Shown piece by piece: positions 1 to 8,037 of a stretch of DNA of 64,000 nt. The stretch comes from Streptomyces fagopyri. Its GTDB lineage: Bacteria > Actinomycetota > Actinomycetes > Streptomycetales > Streptomycetaceae. The position numbers and the translations under genes are program-made. Positions within the stretch are counted from its first letter, which is position 1. Each line of letters begins with the position of its first letter. Location of the stretch: assembly GCF_009498275.1 (NCBI RefSeq), contig NZ_CP045643.1, positions 2,542,001 to 2,606,000 of the forward strand, written 5' to 3'. Under the pieces are notes generated by a model that made no database searches, was not told the DNA's origin, and worked only from the letters and a program-made list of their open reading frames with translations.

Positions 1-184
1 GCAGTTCGCGGTGGACCAACAGCCCTATCTCCAGGGCTATCTCGCGGTGGACTCGCTCTGGCTCTACCGGTCCAACGGCAACTTCAGCGGCGGCGGAACG
101 GCACCCGTGCTCACCGGACCGGCGTTCGTCACCAAGGAGAACGTCGCCTCGGTCGCGAAGTTCGCCGCCGACGGGACCCGTTGA
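1..184 (+). CDS. Sugar ABC transporter substrate-binding protein, 3' end only
   Basis: The last 60 codons of a gene that begins outside the window; the frame starts at base 2 and ends at a TGA at 182-184. The visible C-terminus (VDQQPYLQGYLAVDSL, then GTAPVLTGPAFVTKEN) matches how periplasmic-binding-protein type 1 (Peripla_BP_4) proteins for sugars end, where the Q-P-Y-x-Q-G motif lies near the hinge of the ligand site. The protein would be a secreted or lipid-anchored solute receptor for an ABC importer. Signal peptide and lipobox lie outside the window, so the substrate cannot be read. The conservon follows on the same strand after 177 bp, so co-transcription is possible but not shown. Confidence 0.75.
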   Translation, partial: QFAVDQQPYLQGYLAVDSLWLYRSNGNFSGGGTAPVLTGPAFVTKENVASVAKFAADGTR

Positions 185-361
185 ACCCGTCCCGCCGCTC
201 GCCCGCCGCACCACGGGCCCCAAGGTTTTCGGACACTCACGGTGCGTACGGGCACTTGTACGGATAGCATCCTGCGCACCCCCAGTGCCGTACCGGACAC
301 GTGGTCATCCACCGCCCGTCCGCCGAACCGCTCCCCCCTCGCTGATCGCACTAGGACGACG

Positions 362-2968
362 ATGTCTCCACGGACAGGTGCCCGGCGCCGTCTCGGCTCC
401 ATACGTCTCTCCCTGATCCTGCTGGCGCTGGTGCCCAGCGTCACCCTCGCCGCCATGTGGGGTGTGACGACCACTCAGATCTTCTCGGAGGGGCTGCGGC
501 TGCGGTCACAGACCGAACTGAGCAGGTCCACCGGCGCCATGGGCACGGACGCGACGCTCGCGCTGCAGCAGGAGCGCAGTCTGTCGGCGGCGTGGCTGGC
601 CTCGCCGCACGGCTCGCGGACCGCGCTGGACCAGCAGCGCGGAAGGACGGACCAGGCCGTCGCGAAACTGGTGCGCCGCTCGGACGACATCAAGAACGCG
701 CCCGCCCGGATCGGGGACCGGCTGTACTCGGTCCTGGCGTCGGTGGGAAGCCTGGAGTACTACCGGGGACAGGTGGACCACCCCACCGACATCACCGCCC
801 AGCAGGCGCTGGACCAGTACACCGCGATCATCGACGGCCAGATCCAGGCTTTCCAGGAGCTCTCCCAGGTCGACGACGGCGACCTCACCTCGCAGGCCGG
901 ACCGCTGATCACGCTGGGGAGCGGCGCGGAGCTGGTCGCCCAGGAGGACGCCGAACTCGCGCTGGCCTGGCCGTCGGGGAAACTCGACGAGAAGGCGTGG
1001 ACCCGGTTCGCGCAACTCGTCGACGTACGGCGCTGGGTGTTCCGGCGCCAGGTCCTCTCCTCGCTGGACGGCGCCGTGAAGGCGCGGGTCGAAGGGATGC
1101 TGCAGAGCGAGGACTGGAAGACGCTGGAGGCCGTCGAGGACCAGGTGATCGCGGCCCGGACGACACACGGCGCCGTGGCCCGGACGGTCGGACTGCCGGA
1201 CGCGGGCCGGCGCTGGAACGCCGCGCTCACCAGGATCTCCGGCCAGTACTCGGACCTGATCCGGCAACAGACCGCGGCGTTGCTGGACCGCAGCGCCGAC
1301 AAGGCGGACGGACTGCTGGTCAAGGCGGCCGCGCTGAGCGCCGGCGGGCTCGTCGCCCTGCTGCTGTGCGTCGTGATGTCGTGGCGCATCACGCGCTCCC
1401 TCTCCCGGCGGCTGCGCGGTCTGCGACTGGCCACGCTCAGTCTCGCCGAGGAGCGACTGCCCGACGTGGTCTCCCGGCTGGACCGGGGCGAGAAGGTGGA
1501 CGTGGATCTCGCCACCCCGCCCCTGGACTACGGCGGCGACGAACTCGGACAGGTGGCACAGGCCTTCAACACCGCGCAGCGCACGGCGGTGCACACCGCG
1601 GTGGAACTCGCCGACACCAGACGCGGGTTCCAGAAGGTGATCCTGGGCATCGCCCGGCAGAGCCAGAACCTCGTCAACCTGCAACTCAGCAAGCTCGACG
1701 CGCTGGAACGCGAGCACCAGGACCCGCGGATTCTCAAGGGTCTCTACGAACTCGACTCCACGGCAAGCCAGTTGCGGCGCTACGAGGAGAACCTCGTCAT
1801 CATCAGCGGCGAGCAGCCCCGGCGTAGCTGGACCGAACCGGTCGCGCTGATCGACATCCTGCGCAGCGCCGTCGGTGAGGTCGCCCAGTACCAGCGGGTG
1901 GAGGTGCACGCCGACGACGAGGTGTATCTCACCCCGCCCGCGGTGGCGGACGTCATCCATCTGCTGGCCGAGCTCATCGACAACGCCACCGCCTACTCCC
2001 CCGCGCCCAGCCCGGTGGGTGTGCGGGCCGCGATGGTGGCCAAGGGGCTGGCGGTGGAGATCGAGGACCGGGGTCTTGGCCTGTCCGAGGAGGACTACGC
2101 GTCGTTCAACTCCCAGTTGACGGTGGCTCCGCAGTTCGACGTGGTGGCACTCGCCGACGACCTGCGGCTCGGCATGTTCGTGATCGCCCGGCTCGCCACC
2201 CGGCACGGCATCGCCGTCACGCTGCGGTCGTCGCCGTACGGCGGGACCACCGCGATCGTGCTGATCCCGCACGAGATCGTGGTGCGCGGGACACCGGGGC
2301 CGTCCGCTCGGGACACGGACACGGACGCCGAGTCTCCGGCGGACGCCGGCGTACCCGAACCGGCGACGGCCGCGACGGGCCCCGGCACCGCTCCCGCCGA
2401 GGGCCGGCCGTCGCACGAGCGCACGGGAGTGGCGCGGCCCGCCGCCCGGACCCGTACGGCCGACCCGGCCGCCTCCCGGGCCGGCGGCACCGGCGCCGGA
2501 CCGGCCGCGCCCGCCGTCCGGCGGGACGGACTCACCCCGCTGCCGCGCCGGGTGCCGCAGACCAGCCTGGCCACCGAGCTGCGGGACGACACCGGGCCGG
2601 CCGGCAGCGGCGACCACGACGCCGACGGCTTCACCGACTTCACCGACTTCACCGCGGAGCGGGCGGCCTCCTCACTCGCCGGCTTCCAGCGCGGCACACT
2701 CCGGGCCCGCGACACCGACGACGAGGCGGCGGACGGCCGAGGCGAACCGAGCGCACCGGGCGGCCCGGACGAACCGAACGGACGGGAGGAGGAGGGGGAC
2801 GCGCCCGAAGGGCCGGATGGCCCGGTCCCCGTCGCGGCCCTCTCCCGGACCCCACCCGCGGACCGCTCGCCGACCCCGCTCCCGGACCGCTCGTCGACCC
2901 CACCCGCGAGCCACTCGCCGGACCCGCCCTCGCACCGCTCGCCGACTCCGCCCGCAGACCGCTCCTGA
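362..2968 (+). CDS. cvnA: Conservon sensor histidine kinase CvnA (nitrate/nitrite-sensing-domain type)
   Basis: 868 aa membrane sensor, first gene of a conservon. The ATG at 362 is chosen because AGGACG lies 3-8 nt upstream and a membrane segment follows at residues 14-36; an upstream in-frame GTG at 242 has no such context. Order: TM1, an extracytoplasmic helical domain of the nitrate/nitrite-sensing (NIT) type at about 45-300, TM2 at about 318-342, HAMP-like linker, a dimerisation region, then an HATPase_c domain with N box (LIDNATAYSPA, about 536-546) and G box (EDRGLGLS, about 566). Residues after 640 are a Pro/Ser/Asp-rich disordered tail. In the dimerisation region, where related kinases read L-D-H-L-A, this protein reads LDSTAS, so the usual phospho-acceptor His is Ser466. 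In known conservons CvnA signals with the B, C and D proteins encoded downstream. Confidence 0.9.
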   Translation: MSPRTGARRRLGSIRLSLILLALVPSVTLAAMWGVTTTQIFSEGLRLRSQTELSRSTGAMGTDATLALQQERSLSAAWLASPHGSRTALDQQRGRTDQAVAKLVRRSDDIKNAPARIGDRLYSVLASVGSLEYYRGQVDHPTDITAQQALDQYTAIIDGQIQAFQELSQVDDGDLTSQAGPLITLGSGAELVAQEDAELALAWPSGKLDEKAWTRFAQLVDVRRWVFRRQVLSSLDGAVKARVEGMLQSEDWKTLEAVEDQVIAARTTHGAVARTVGLPDAGRRWNAALTRISGQYSDLIRQQTAALLDRSADKADGLLVKAAALSAGGLVALLLCVVMSWRITRSLSRRLRGLRLATLSLAEERLPDVVSRLDRGEKVDVDLATPPLDYGGDELGQVAQAFNTAQRTAVHTAVELADTRRGFQKVILGIARQSQNLVNLQLSKLDALEREHQDPRILKGLYELDSTASQLRRYEENLVIISGEQPRRSWTEPVALIDILRSAVGEVAQYQRVEVHADDEVYLTPPAVADVIHLLAELIDNATAYSPAPSPVGVRAAMVAKGLAVEIEDRGLGLSEEDYASFNSQLTVAPQFDVVALADDLRLGMFVIARLATRHGIAVTLRSSPYGGTTAIVLIPHEIVVRGTPGPSARDTDTDAESPADAGVPEPATAATGPGTAPAEGRPSHERTGVARPAARTRTADPAASRAGGTGAGPAAPAVRRDGLTPLPRRVPQTSLATELRDDTGPAGSGDHDADGFTDFTDFTAERAASSLAGFQRGTLRARDTDDEAADGRGEPSAPGGPDEPNGREEEGDAPEGPDGPVPVAALSRTPPADRSPTPLPDRSSTPPASHSPDPPSHRSPTPPADRS

Positions 2969-2979
2969 AGGACTGAGAG

Positions 2980-3408
2980 ATGACACGCCCCAGCCCCGCC
3001 ACACACAGCCAGCTCGACCAGCTGCTCACCGGACTGGTGGAACGGGTGGCCGACGTGAACCACGCCGTCGTGCTGTCCGAGGACGGACTGGTCGTCAGCA
3101 AGTCCACGGCGTTCGTCCGCGACGACGCCGAGCGGCTGGCGGCGACCGCGTCGGGGCTGATGAGCCTGAGCAGGGGGGTCAGCATGGACTTCCGCGGCGG
3201 ACCCGTACGGCAGGCGCTCATCGAGATGCGTGACAGCTATCTGATCCTCACCGCCGCGGGACCCGGTGCCCATCTCGCCGTGCTCACCAACAAGGGCGCG
3301 GACGTCGGCGTGGTGGCCTACCAGATGAACATGCTGGTGAAGAAGATCGGCGAGCACCTCAGGGCAGCGCCCCGTGCGGGCGGCGCCGTCGCCGACGACG
3401 GCGAGTGA
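2980..3408 (+). CDS. cvnB: Conservon roadblock/LC7-domain protein CvnB
   Basis: 142 aa, almost entirely a roadblock/LC7 domain (residues about 8-130), the fold found in regulators of small GTPases of the MglB type. It begins 11 nt after the cvnA stop with a purine-rich AGGACTGAGAG before the ATG, so it is co-translated with the kinase. In conservons the roadblock protein is thought to modulate the nucleotide state of CvnD and to sit at the membrane with CvnA. No membrane segment or signal peptide is visible. Next is cvnC, one base after the stop. Confidence 0.92.
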   Translation: MTRPSPATHSQLDQLLTGLVERVADVNHAVVLSEDGLVVSKSTAFVRDDAERLAATASGLMSLSRGVSMDFRGGPVRQALIEMRDSYLILTAAGPGAHLAVLTNKGADVGVVAYQMNMLVKKIGEHLRAAPRAGGAVADDGE

Positions 3409-3409
3409 G

Positions 3410-3766
3410 GTGACCGAGGGCGACGCGGCCGGCCGTCTGGTACGGCCGTTCACACTGACCGGAGGCCGAACCCGGCCCAGCCGCGCCGACTTCACCCTCA
3501 TCACGTCGGTGACCGCGGTGGATCCGCCGCCCGAGGGGCCCGCCCGGTCGCAGCCCGAGCACCAGCGCATCGTGCGGCTGTGCGCGCGGCCGGTCGTGGT
3601 GGCCGAACTCGCCGCCCAGCTCGACCTTCCGGTGAGCGTCGTCGTCATCCTGCTCTGCGATCTGCTGGAGGCGGGCCGGATCACGGTCCGGGCGCCGCGT
3701 CCCGTCTCCCGCACCCCGGATCTGGACCTGCTGCAGAAAGTGAGGGACGGCCTTGGCCGGCTCTGA
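3410..3766 (+). CDS. cvnC: Conservon DUF742 protein CvnC
   Basis: 118 aa DUF742 protein. The GTG at 3410 is preferred because it sits one base after the cvnB TGA; an in-frame ATG at 3374 would overlap cvnB by 35 bp. The N-terminal half carries the family signature (GRLVRPFTLTGGRTRPS), and the C-terminal half (HQRIVRLCARPVVVAELAAQ onward) is a winged-helix-like region of the kind seen throughout DUF742. The family occurs almost only in actinobacterial conservons; its molecular role is not settled, though a link between kinase and GTPase is usual speculation. The gene overlaps the next one by 14 bp, which implies translational coupling. Confidence 0.9.
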   Translation: MTEGDAAGRLVRPFTLTGGRTRPSRADFTLITSVTAVDPPPEGPARSQPEHQRIVRLCARPVVVAELAAQLDLPVSVVVILLCDLLEAGRITVRAPRPVSRTPDLDLLQKVRDGLGRL

Positions 3767-4415
3767 CCCCGCCACGCGAGGGACCTCAGCCCCCGAAGCA
3801 CCGCAAGCACCGGAGACACCGGAGACACCGGAGACACCGCAAGCGTCCGAAGGGAACGACGCGCCCGAAGCGGTCAAGATCCTGATCGCCGGAGGATTCG
3901 GTGTCGGCAAGACCACCATGGTCGGATCGGTCAGCGAGATCGCCCCGCTGCGCACCGAGGAACCCCTCACCTCCGCCGGTCTGGACGTCGACGACCTCGA
4001 CGGCATCGAGGAGAAGCGGGCGACCACCGTGGCCCTGGACTTCGGCCGCATCACGCTCAGCCCCGAACTGGTCCTGTATCTCTTCGGAACCCCTGGCCAG
4101 CAGCGGTTCTGGTTCATGTGGAACGACCTCGCCGTCGGCGCGCTCGGGGCCGTGGTCCTCATCGACGTGCGCCGGCCCGAGTCCAGCTTCGCCGCCGTCG
4201 ACTTCTTCGAGCGCCGCGGTATCCCGTTCGTCGTGGGCGTCAACGGCTTCCACGGACGGCACCCGTACACGCCGGAGGAGATCCGGGACGCCCTCGCCCT
4301 GCCCGAGCGGACCCCGGTGCTGCTCTGCGACGCGCGGGAGCGCGGGTCGTGCCGGGACGTGCTGATCACCCTGATCGACGAGTTGATCGCGTCCTCCGCA
4401 CGGGACCGGCGCTAG
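3753..4415 (+). CDS. cvnD: Conservon small GTPase CvnD
   Basis: 220 aa GTP-binding protein, the output GTPase of the conservon. A P-loop (GGFGVGKTT, about 46-54) and a switch-II-like motif (GTPGQQRFW, about 112-120) are intact, while the usual N-K-x-D base-recognition motif appears as GVNGFHG, as in other CvnD proteins. The TTG at 3753 overlaps cvnC and has GAGGGAC upstream; no better start lies before the P-loop. The first 40 residues are low complexity, including a 9-bp direct repeat coding for (ETP)3. By family knowledge CvnD cycles between GDP and GTP under control of the roadblock and kinase components. The isochorismatase gene converges on this end with a 9-bp gap. Confidence 0.9.
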   Translation: MAGSDPATRGTSAPEAPQAPETPETPETPQASEGNDAPEAVKILIAGGFGVGKTTMVGSVSEIAPLRTEEPLTSAGLDVDDLDGIEEKRATTVALDFGRITLSPELVLYLFGTPGQQRFWFMWNDLAVGALGAVVLIDVRRPESSFAAVDFFERRGIPFVVGVNGFHGRHPYTPEEIRDALALPERTPVLLCDARERGSCRDVLITLIDELIASSARDRR

Positions 4416-4424
4416 CGCCCCCGC

Positions 4425-4982
4425 TCAGTACGCCGCGAACGTCACCTCCGCCGTGTCGACGGTCCCTCCGCGGCGTCCGGGCGCGCTCGACTCGCGCCAG
4501 TAGAGATTGGTGTGCGCGATCACCTGGTCCGGGGACGGCGCGCCGTACGCCGTGAGGTCCTCCGTCGTGTGGGCGTCGCCGACCAGCGTCACGTCGTACC
4601 CACGCACCAGACCCCCGTGCAGGGTGGCGCGGATGCACGCGTCGGTCTGCGCGCCCGTGACCACGATCCGGCCCACGCCGCGCTCGGCGAGCAGTTCCTC
4701 CAGCTCGGTGCTCTCGAAGGAGTCGCCGTAGGTCTTGTGGACGAGGGGCTCCCCGTCCCGCCGGACCAGCTCCGGCACGTACCGCCAACTCTCGCTGTCC
4801 CGGACGAGGTTGTCGTCGGAGTGCTGCACCCAGACCACCGGCACGTCCTCCGCGCGGGCCCTGTCGACCAGGGTGTTGATGTTCGCGACCACCTCGTCGC
4901 GGCCGTGGGTTCCCGCCATCGCCCCGTTCTGGACGTCGATGACGAGCAGTGCGGTGTGCGGCCGGTCGGGCAGGTTCGTCAT
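4425..4982 (-). CDS. Isochorismatase-family cysteine hydrolase
   Basis: 185 aa, the usual size of a single-domain isochorismatase-like hydrolase (nicotinamidase, phenazine or isochorismatase relatives). The nucleophile-pocket Asp is in the N-terminal LLVIDVQNGAM, the active-site Lys is in LVHKTYGDSF, and the catalytic Cys is in VTGAQTDACIRATLHGG. The ATG at 4982 has a near-perfect AGGAGG upstream (antisense of cctcct at about 4988). The protein is cytosolic; no signal peptide is seen. The substrate cannot be told from sequence, and the annotation should stay at family level. It stands alone, convergent with cvnD and divergent from the cyclase-like gene at 5163. Confidence 0.88.
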   Translation of the reverse strand: MTNLPDRPHTALLVIDVQNGAMAGTHGRDEVVANINTLVDRARAEDVPVVWVQHSDDNLVRDSESWRYVPELVRRDGEPLVHKTYGDSFESTELEELLAERGVGRIVVTGAQTDACIRATLHGGLVRGYDVTLVGDAHTTEDLTAYGAPSPDQVIAHTNLYWRESSAPGRRGGTVDTAEVTFAAY

Positions 4983-5108
4983 GAGAACCTCCTGTCTCTC
5001 GTCGTGGATCGCCTGCGGCACCACAGTAGGGCGCCCCACTGACACCGGCCCGGCCGCCGTCCTCCCGGCTCCGGAATCCCACGGCCGACCCGACTCCCCC
5101 AACTCCTC

Positions 5109-5135
5109 TTGGGCCATGTGGCGTTGGGCTACCGT
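5109..5135 (+). promoter_or_regulatory. Candidate promoter of the CHAT cassette
   Basis: TTGGGC at 5109-5114 and TACCGT at 5130-5135, spaced by 15 bp, resemble a housekeeping -35/-10 pair; TAC/GNNT is a frequent Streptomyces -10 form. Transcription would start near 5142, which argues against starts at or before 5118 for the first cassette gene. Only sequence supports it. Confidence 0.4.
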
Positions 5136-5162
5136 GGCTTGCACCACCGGACCTGGGGGGCA

Positions 5163-5849
5163 GTGGGGTTGGAAGCGCCGGGGAACCGTCGGGTGTGTGT
5201 GGCGTACGACGTGGAGGGGTACAGCGGGCTCGGCCAGGAGGCGCAGTTCGACGTGCAGCGCCGGCTGCGGGCGCTCATCGACGGTGCCTGTGATCGTGCG
5301 GGTCTGTCGCCGGGCGAGTACGAGGTGCAGCCGCAGGGGGACGGCGGGCTCGCGCTGCTGCCGACCGGCGGCAAGGTGGACGAGCCGCGCCTGATCGCCG
5401 CGTTCCTGCGGACGGTGACGGCCGGACTGGGCGGCGTGAACGGCCTGCGGGACGCCGGAAGCCGGATCAGACTGCGGATGGCCCTGCACGAAGGGGTCGT
5501 CTACCGCGCGGACCACGGATATGTGGGCGACGCCGTGGTGGAGTCGTTCCGGATGTGCGACGCGGGCCCGGTCAGGGACGCGCTGCGCCGCAATCCCGCG
5601 GCGGACCTGGTTCTCGTGGCGGCCGACCGGCTCTACCAGGACGTGCTGCGTCACGGCCATCACGGCATCCCCGGTGACTCCTTCGTACCGCACCTGCTGC
5701 GCGTGAAACTCTTCGAGGCCCACGGCTGGCTCTTCGTGCCGGGCGGCGACAGCGGCCCCGCCCCCGCGCGGGACCGGAGCCAGGACGCCCCCGGCGTGAC
5801 GCCGGTCGCCGACACGCTCGACGGCGACCGGCCCTACGACCTGTGGTGA
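5163..5849 (+). CDS. Class III nucleotidyl-cyclase-like protein, first gene of CHAT cassette
   Basis: About 228 aa, cytosolic. Its layout follows a class III adenylyl/guanylyl cyclase: VCVAYDVEGYS places the first metal-binding Asp (D16), PQGDGGLAL the second (D60), and IRLRMALHEGVV precedes GDAVVESFR. In active cyclases this last motif reads D-x-V-N-x-x-x-R; here Val126 replaces the transition-state Asn while Arg130 is kept, so catalysis may be weak or absent and the domain may serve as a nucleotide sensor. The start is uncertain: GTG 5163 follows GGGGGG closely and TTG 5169 is better spaced; earlier starts lie upstream of the predicted transcription start. The stop overlaps the next gene's GTG, so the two are coupled. 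Cyclase-like proteins beside caspase-like genes suggest a conflict or stress signalling role (inference). Confidence 0.7.
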   Translation: MGLEAPGNRRVCVAYDVEGYSGLGQEAQFDVQRRLRALIDGACDRAGLSPGEYEVQPQGDGGLALLPTGGKVDEPRLIAAFLRTVTAGLGGVNGLRDAGSRIRLRMALHEGVVYRADHGYVGDAVVESFRMCDAGPVRDALRRNPAADLVLVAADRLYQDVLRHGHHGIPGDSFVPHLLRVKLFEAHGWLFVPGGDSGPAPARDRSQDAPGVTPVADTLDGDRPYDLW

Positions 5850-8032
5850 GGCCGTACGGACACGGGACGGCGGGGTACGAGGTGTCGTACGCGGTCCTGA
5901 TCCGGCCGGAGCTGGACGGCACGGCGCTGCCGGAACTCCCGGGCACGCTGATCCTGGGAGAGGTGTTCACCCTGGCCGCCGAGGGTGCGGCCCGTCCCGG
6001 GGCGCCGTTCTGGATGGTGGCGGGCGACGGTGACGGGGAGGTCCGGTACACGCCCGGCGCGGTCGGTGTCCGGGTCGGCCCCGAGCACCGGGGCGGTGTG
6101 CTGCCGCACTGGATGATGTGGCCGGAGGCGGAGGCGTGGCCCGGACCGGACCCCGTGCCGCGCCTGCTGCTGCCCCGCGAGGCGGACACGGGCACCGCCG
6201 GTTTCCGGCTGGACGGCGACCGGGTCACCGGCACCGTGCGCCTGTGGGCGGACCCGAGGGCGGGGTGGCCGCGACCGCGGCGGTACACGGCGACGGTCAC
6301 CGGGACCCGTACGCCGGCCGGCCCCACGCCGGCGGGCGTCACGGCTTCGCCTCCCGTTCCGGCCGTCCCGGCCGTCGCGCCCCGGGTCACCGCCGAGGAC
6401 CGTATGGAGCTGCGGTCGCGGGCCCAGTCCCTGGTCCTGGAGCGCCGGTACGCCGAGGCGTGGCCCCTGCTGGCCCGCGCGGCCGCGTCGTACGCGGCGT
6501 CCGCGAGCCGCCCGGGCGCCTGGCCGGGAAGGGTCGTGTCCGATCTGACGAGCCTGGCCTTCATGACTCCCTACCAGGCCCTGTGCGCCCTCGAACTCGG
6601 CGACTACGACGGTCTGTTGGACTGCCTTCTGGCGGCCGTGGACGTGCGCCGGACGCTGACGGCCGTGTCCTCGGCGTCCGGGTACGGCCCTGGGCACGAG
6701 GAGGAGGTGCGCGCCGGTGCCCGGATTCTGCCCGGGTTCGTGGAGGCCTGGCGGTCCCGGCTGGCGGAGGACACCGCGCGGATCGACGCCGTCGACGCGA
6801 GCCGTCCGTTCCACGCGGCCCTCACCCTGTACCTCTTCGAGCAGGGTGCCCACGAGGACGCCCTGGTCGCCTCCGAGGCGGGCCGGGCCCGTGCCTTCGC
6901 CGACCTGCTCTCCGCGTCCGGTTCACGGTGGCCGTCGCGGGCCGGGGCGTCCGCCGCGCCGCGGCTGACCCGCGCCGCGCTGCGGTCGGTGCTGGCCCGG
7001 CACGGCCGTACGGTCGTGGAGTACGCCGTGCACGGCGACCTCCTGCTGATCTGGGTGGCCCGGCCCGACGGCACCCTGCGCGCGCTCGGGCCACTGCCCG
7101 CGACGGGACTGGGGGAACTCACGGCGCGCTGGTCCGCTCTCGCGCCCGACGTGGTCGACGACGACTCCGTCCGCGCGCTGGACGAGGTGCTCCGCGGACT
7201 CGGCGCGCTCCTGTGGGACCCCGTCCCCCGCTCCTGGCTGCCGTCCGACCCCGACGAGACGGTGACCGTGGTGCCGCACGGGGACCTCCTGCGCGTGCCG
7301 TTCCCGGCGCTGCGGACGGCGGACGGACGGTTTCTGGTCGAGCGGCACCCGGTCGCGCTGCTGCCCGCGCTGGGGGTGCTCCCCGCCCTGCACGAGCGGC
7401 GTGCGTCCCGGCCGCCGCCGTCGCCACGGCTGCTCGCGCTGGTCGATCCGGCGCCGCTGCCGGACCCGCCCGACGGCGGCGTCCCCTTCGCCCCGCTGAC
7501 CTGGACACGGCGTCGCTTCCCCGCGATCGCCTCCCTGTATCCGCGGGCCGAGGTGCGCACCGGGGAGGAGGCCGCCGTCACGGCGCTCGGCGGCCACCGT
7601 CGGCCGCCCTCCGTCGTGCACTTCGGCACTCACGCGGTGACCCTGGACGACGACGCCCTCGACTCCTTCGTGGCGCTCGCCGCGACCGGCGGGCACGACG
7701 GCCGGCTGCGCGCGCGGGACGTCCTGGATCTGCGGGTACCGGGGGATGTCGTCGTGCTGTCCGCGTGCCGGACCGGCGCCGGACGGGTCGGCGCGGACGG
7801 CGTGATCGGGCTGTCCCGGTCCTTCCTCGCGGCCGGGCCGACGACGCTCGTCCTCACCCTGTGCGAGGTGGAGGAAGCCGCCGGTTTCGAGATCTCCCAC
7901 GGGTTGCACCGCCTCCTCGCGGCCGGCGGATGCTCTCCCGCGCTCGCCCTGTGCCGGGTGCAGCGGGAGCTGGCCGCCGAGGGGTACCGGCCGCACGAGT
8001 GGTCGCCGTTCCTGCTGTACGGACTGGGGTGA
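5846..8032 (+). CDS. CHAT-domain (caspase-like) protease with helical repeat-like region
   Basis: 728 aa. The C-terminal third is a CHAT domain, a clan CD cysteine protease fold: the catalytic His lies in VHFGTHAV (about 592-596) and the Cys in VVLSACRTGAG (about 638-644), followed by GVIGLSRSFLAAG, typical of CHAT. Residues about 186-330 are helical with TPR-like spacing (AQSLVLERRYAEAWPLLARA). The first 180 residues are a beta-rich domain I do not recognise. GTG 5846 overlaps the previous stop (GTGA); GTG 5843 is equally possible. CHAT proteins are typically effectors kept inactive until a partner senses a trigger, so the cyclase-like neighbour is a plausible sensor and the next gene a plausible substrate or partner. 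No signal peptide or membrane segment is seen. Confidence 0.85.
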   Translation: MRPYGHGTAGYEVSYAVLIRPELDGTALPELPGTLILGEVFTLAAEGAARPGAPFWMVAGDGDGEVRYTPGAVGVRVGPEHRGGVLPHWMMWPEAEAWPGPDPVPRLLLPREADTGTAGFRLDGDRVTGTVRLWADPRAGWPRPRRYTATVTGTRTPAGPTPAGVTASPPVPAVPAVAPRVTAEDRMELRSRAQSLVLERRYAEAWPLLARAAASYAASASRPGAWPGRVVSDLTSLAFMTPYQALCALELGDYDGLLDCLLAAVDVRRTLTAVSSASGYGPGHEEEVRAGARILPGFVEAWRSRLAEDTARIDAVDASRPFHAALTLYLFEQGAHEDALVASEAGRARAFADLLSASGSRWPSRAGASAAPRLTRAALRSVLARHGRTVVEYAVHGDLLLIWVARPDGTLRALGPLPATGLGELTARWSALAPDVVDDDSVRALDEVLRGLGALLWDPVPRSWLPSDPDETVTVVPHGDLLRVPFPALRTADGRFLVERHPVALLPALGVLPALHERRASRPPPSPRLLALVDPAPLPDPPDGGVPFAPLTWTRRRFPAIASLYPRAEVRTGEEAAVTALGGHRRPPSVVHFGTHAVTLDDDALDSFVALAATGGHDGRLRARDVLDLRVPGDVVVLSACRTGAGRVGADGVIGLSRSFLAAGPTTLVLTLCEVEEAAGFEISHGLHRLLAAGGCSPALALCRVQRELAAEGYRPHEWSPFLLYGLG

Positions 8033-8037
8033 GCGCG

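Noticed and set aside
3786..3850. GAGACACCG-type repeat as a stand-alone element
   Set aside because: It is a 9-bp coding repeat inside cvnD giving (ETP)n in its disordered N-terminus, not an independent feature.
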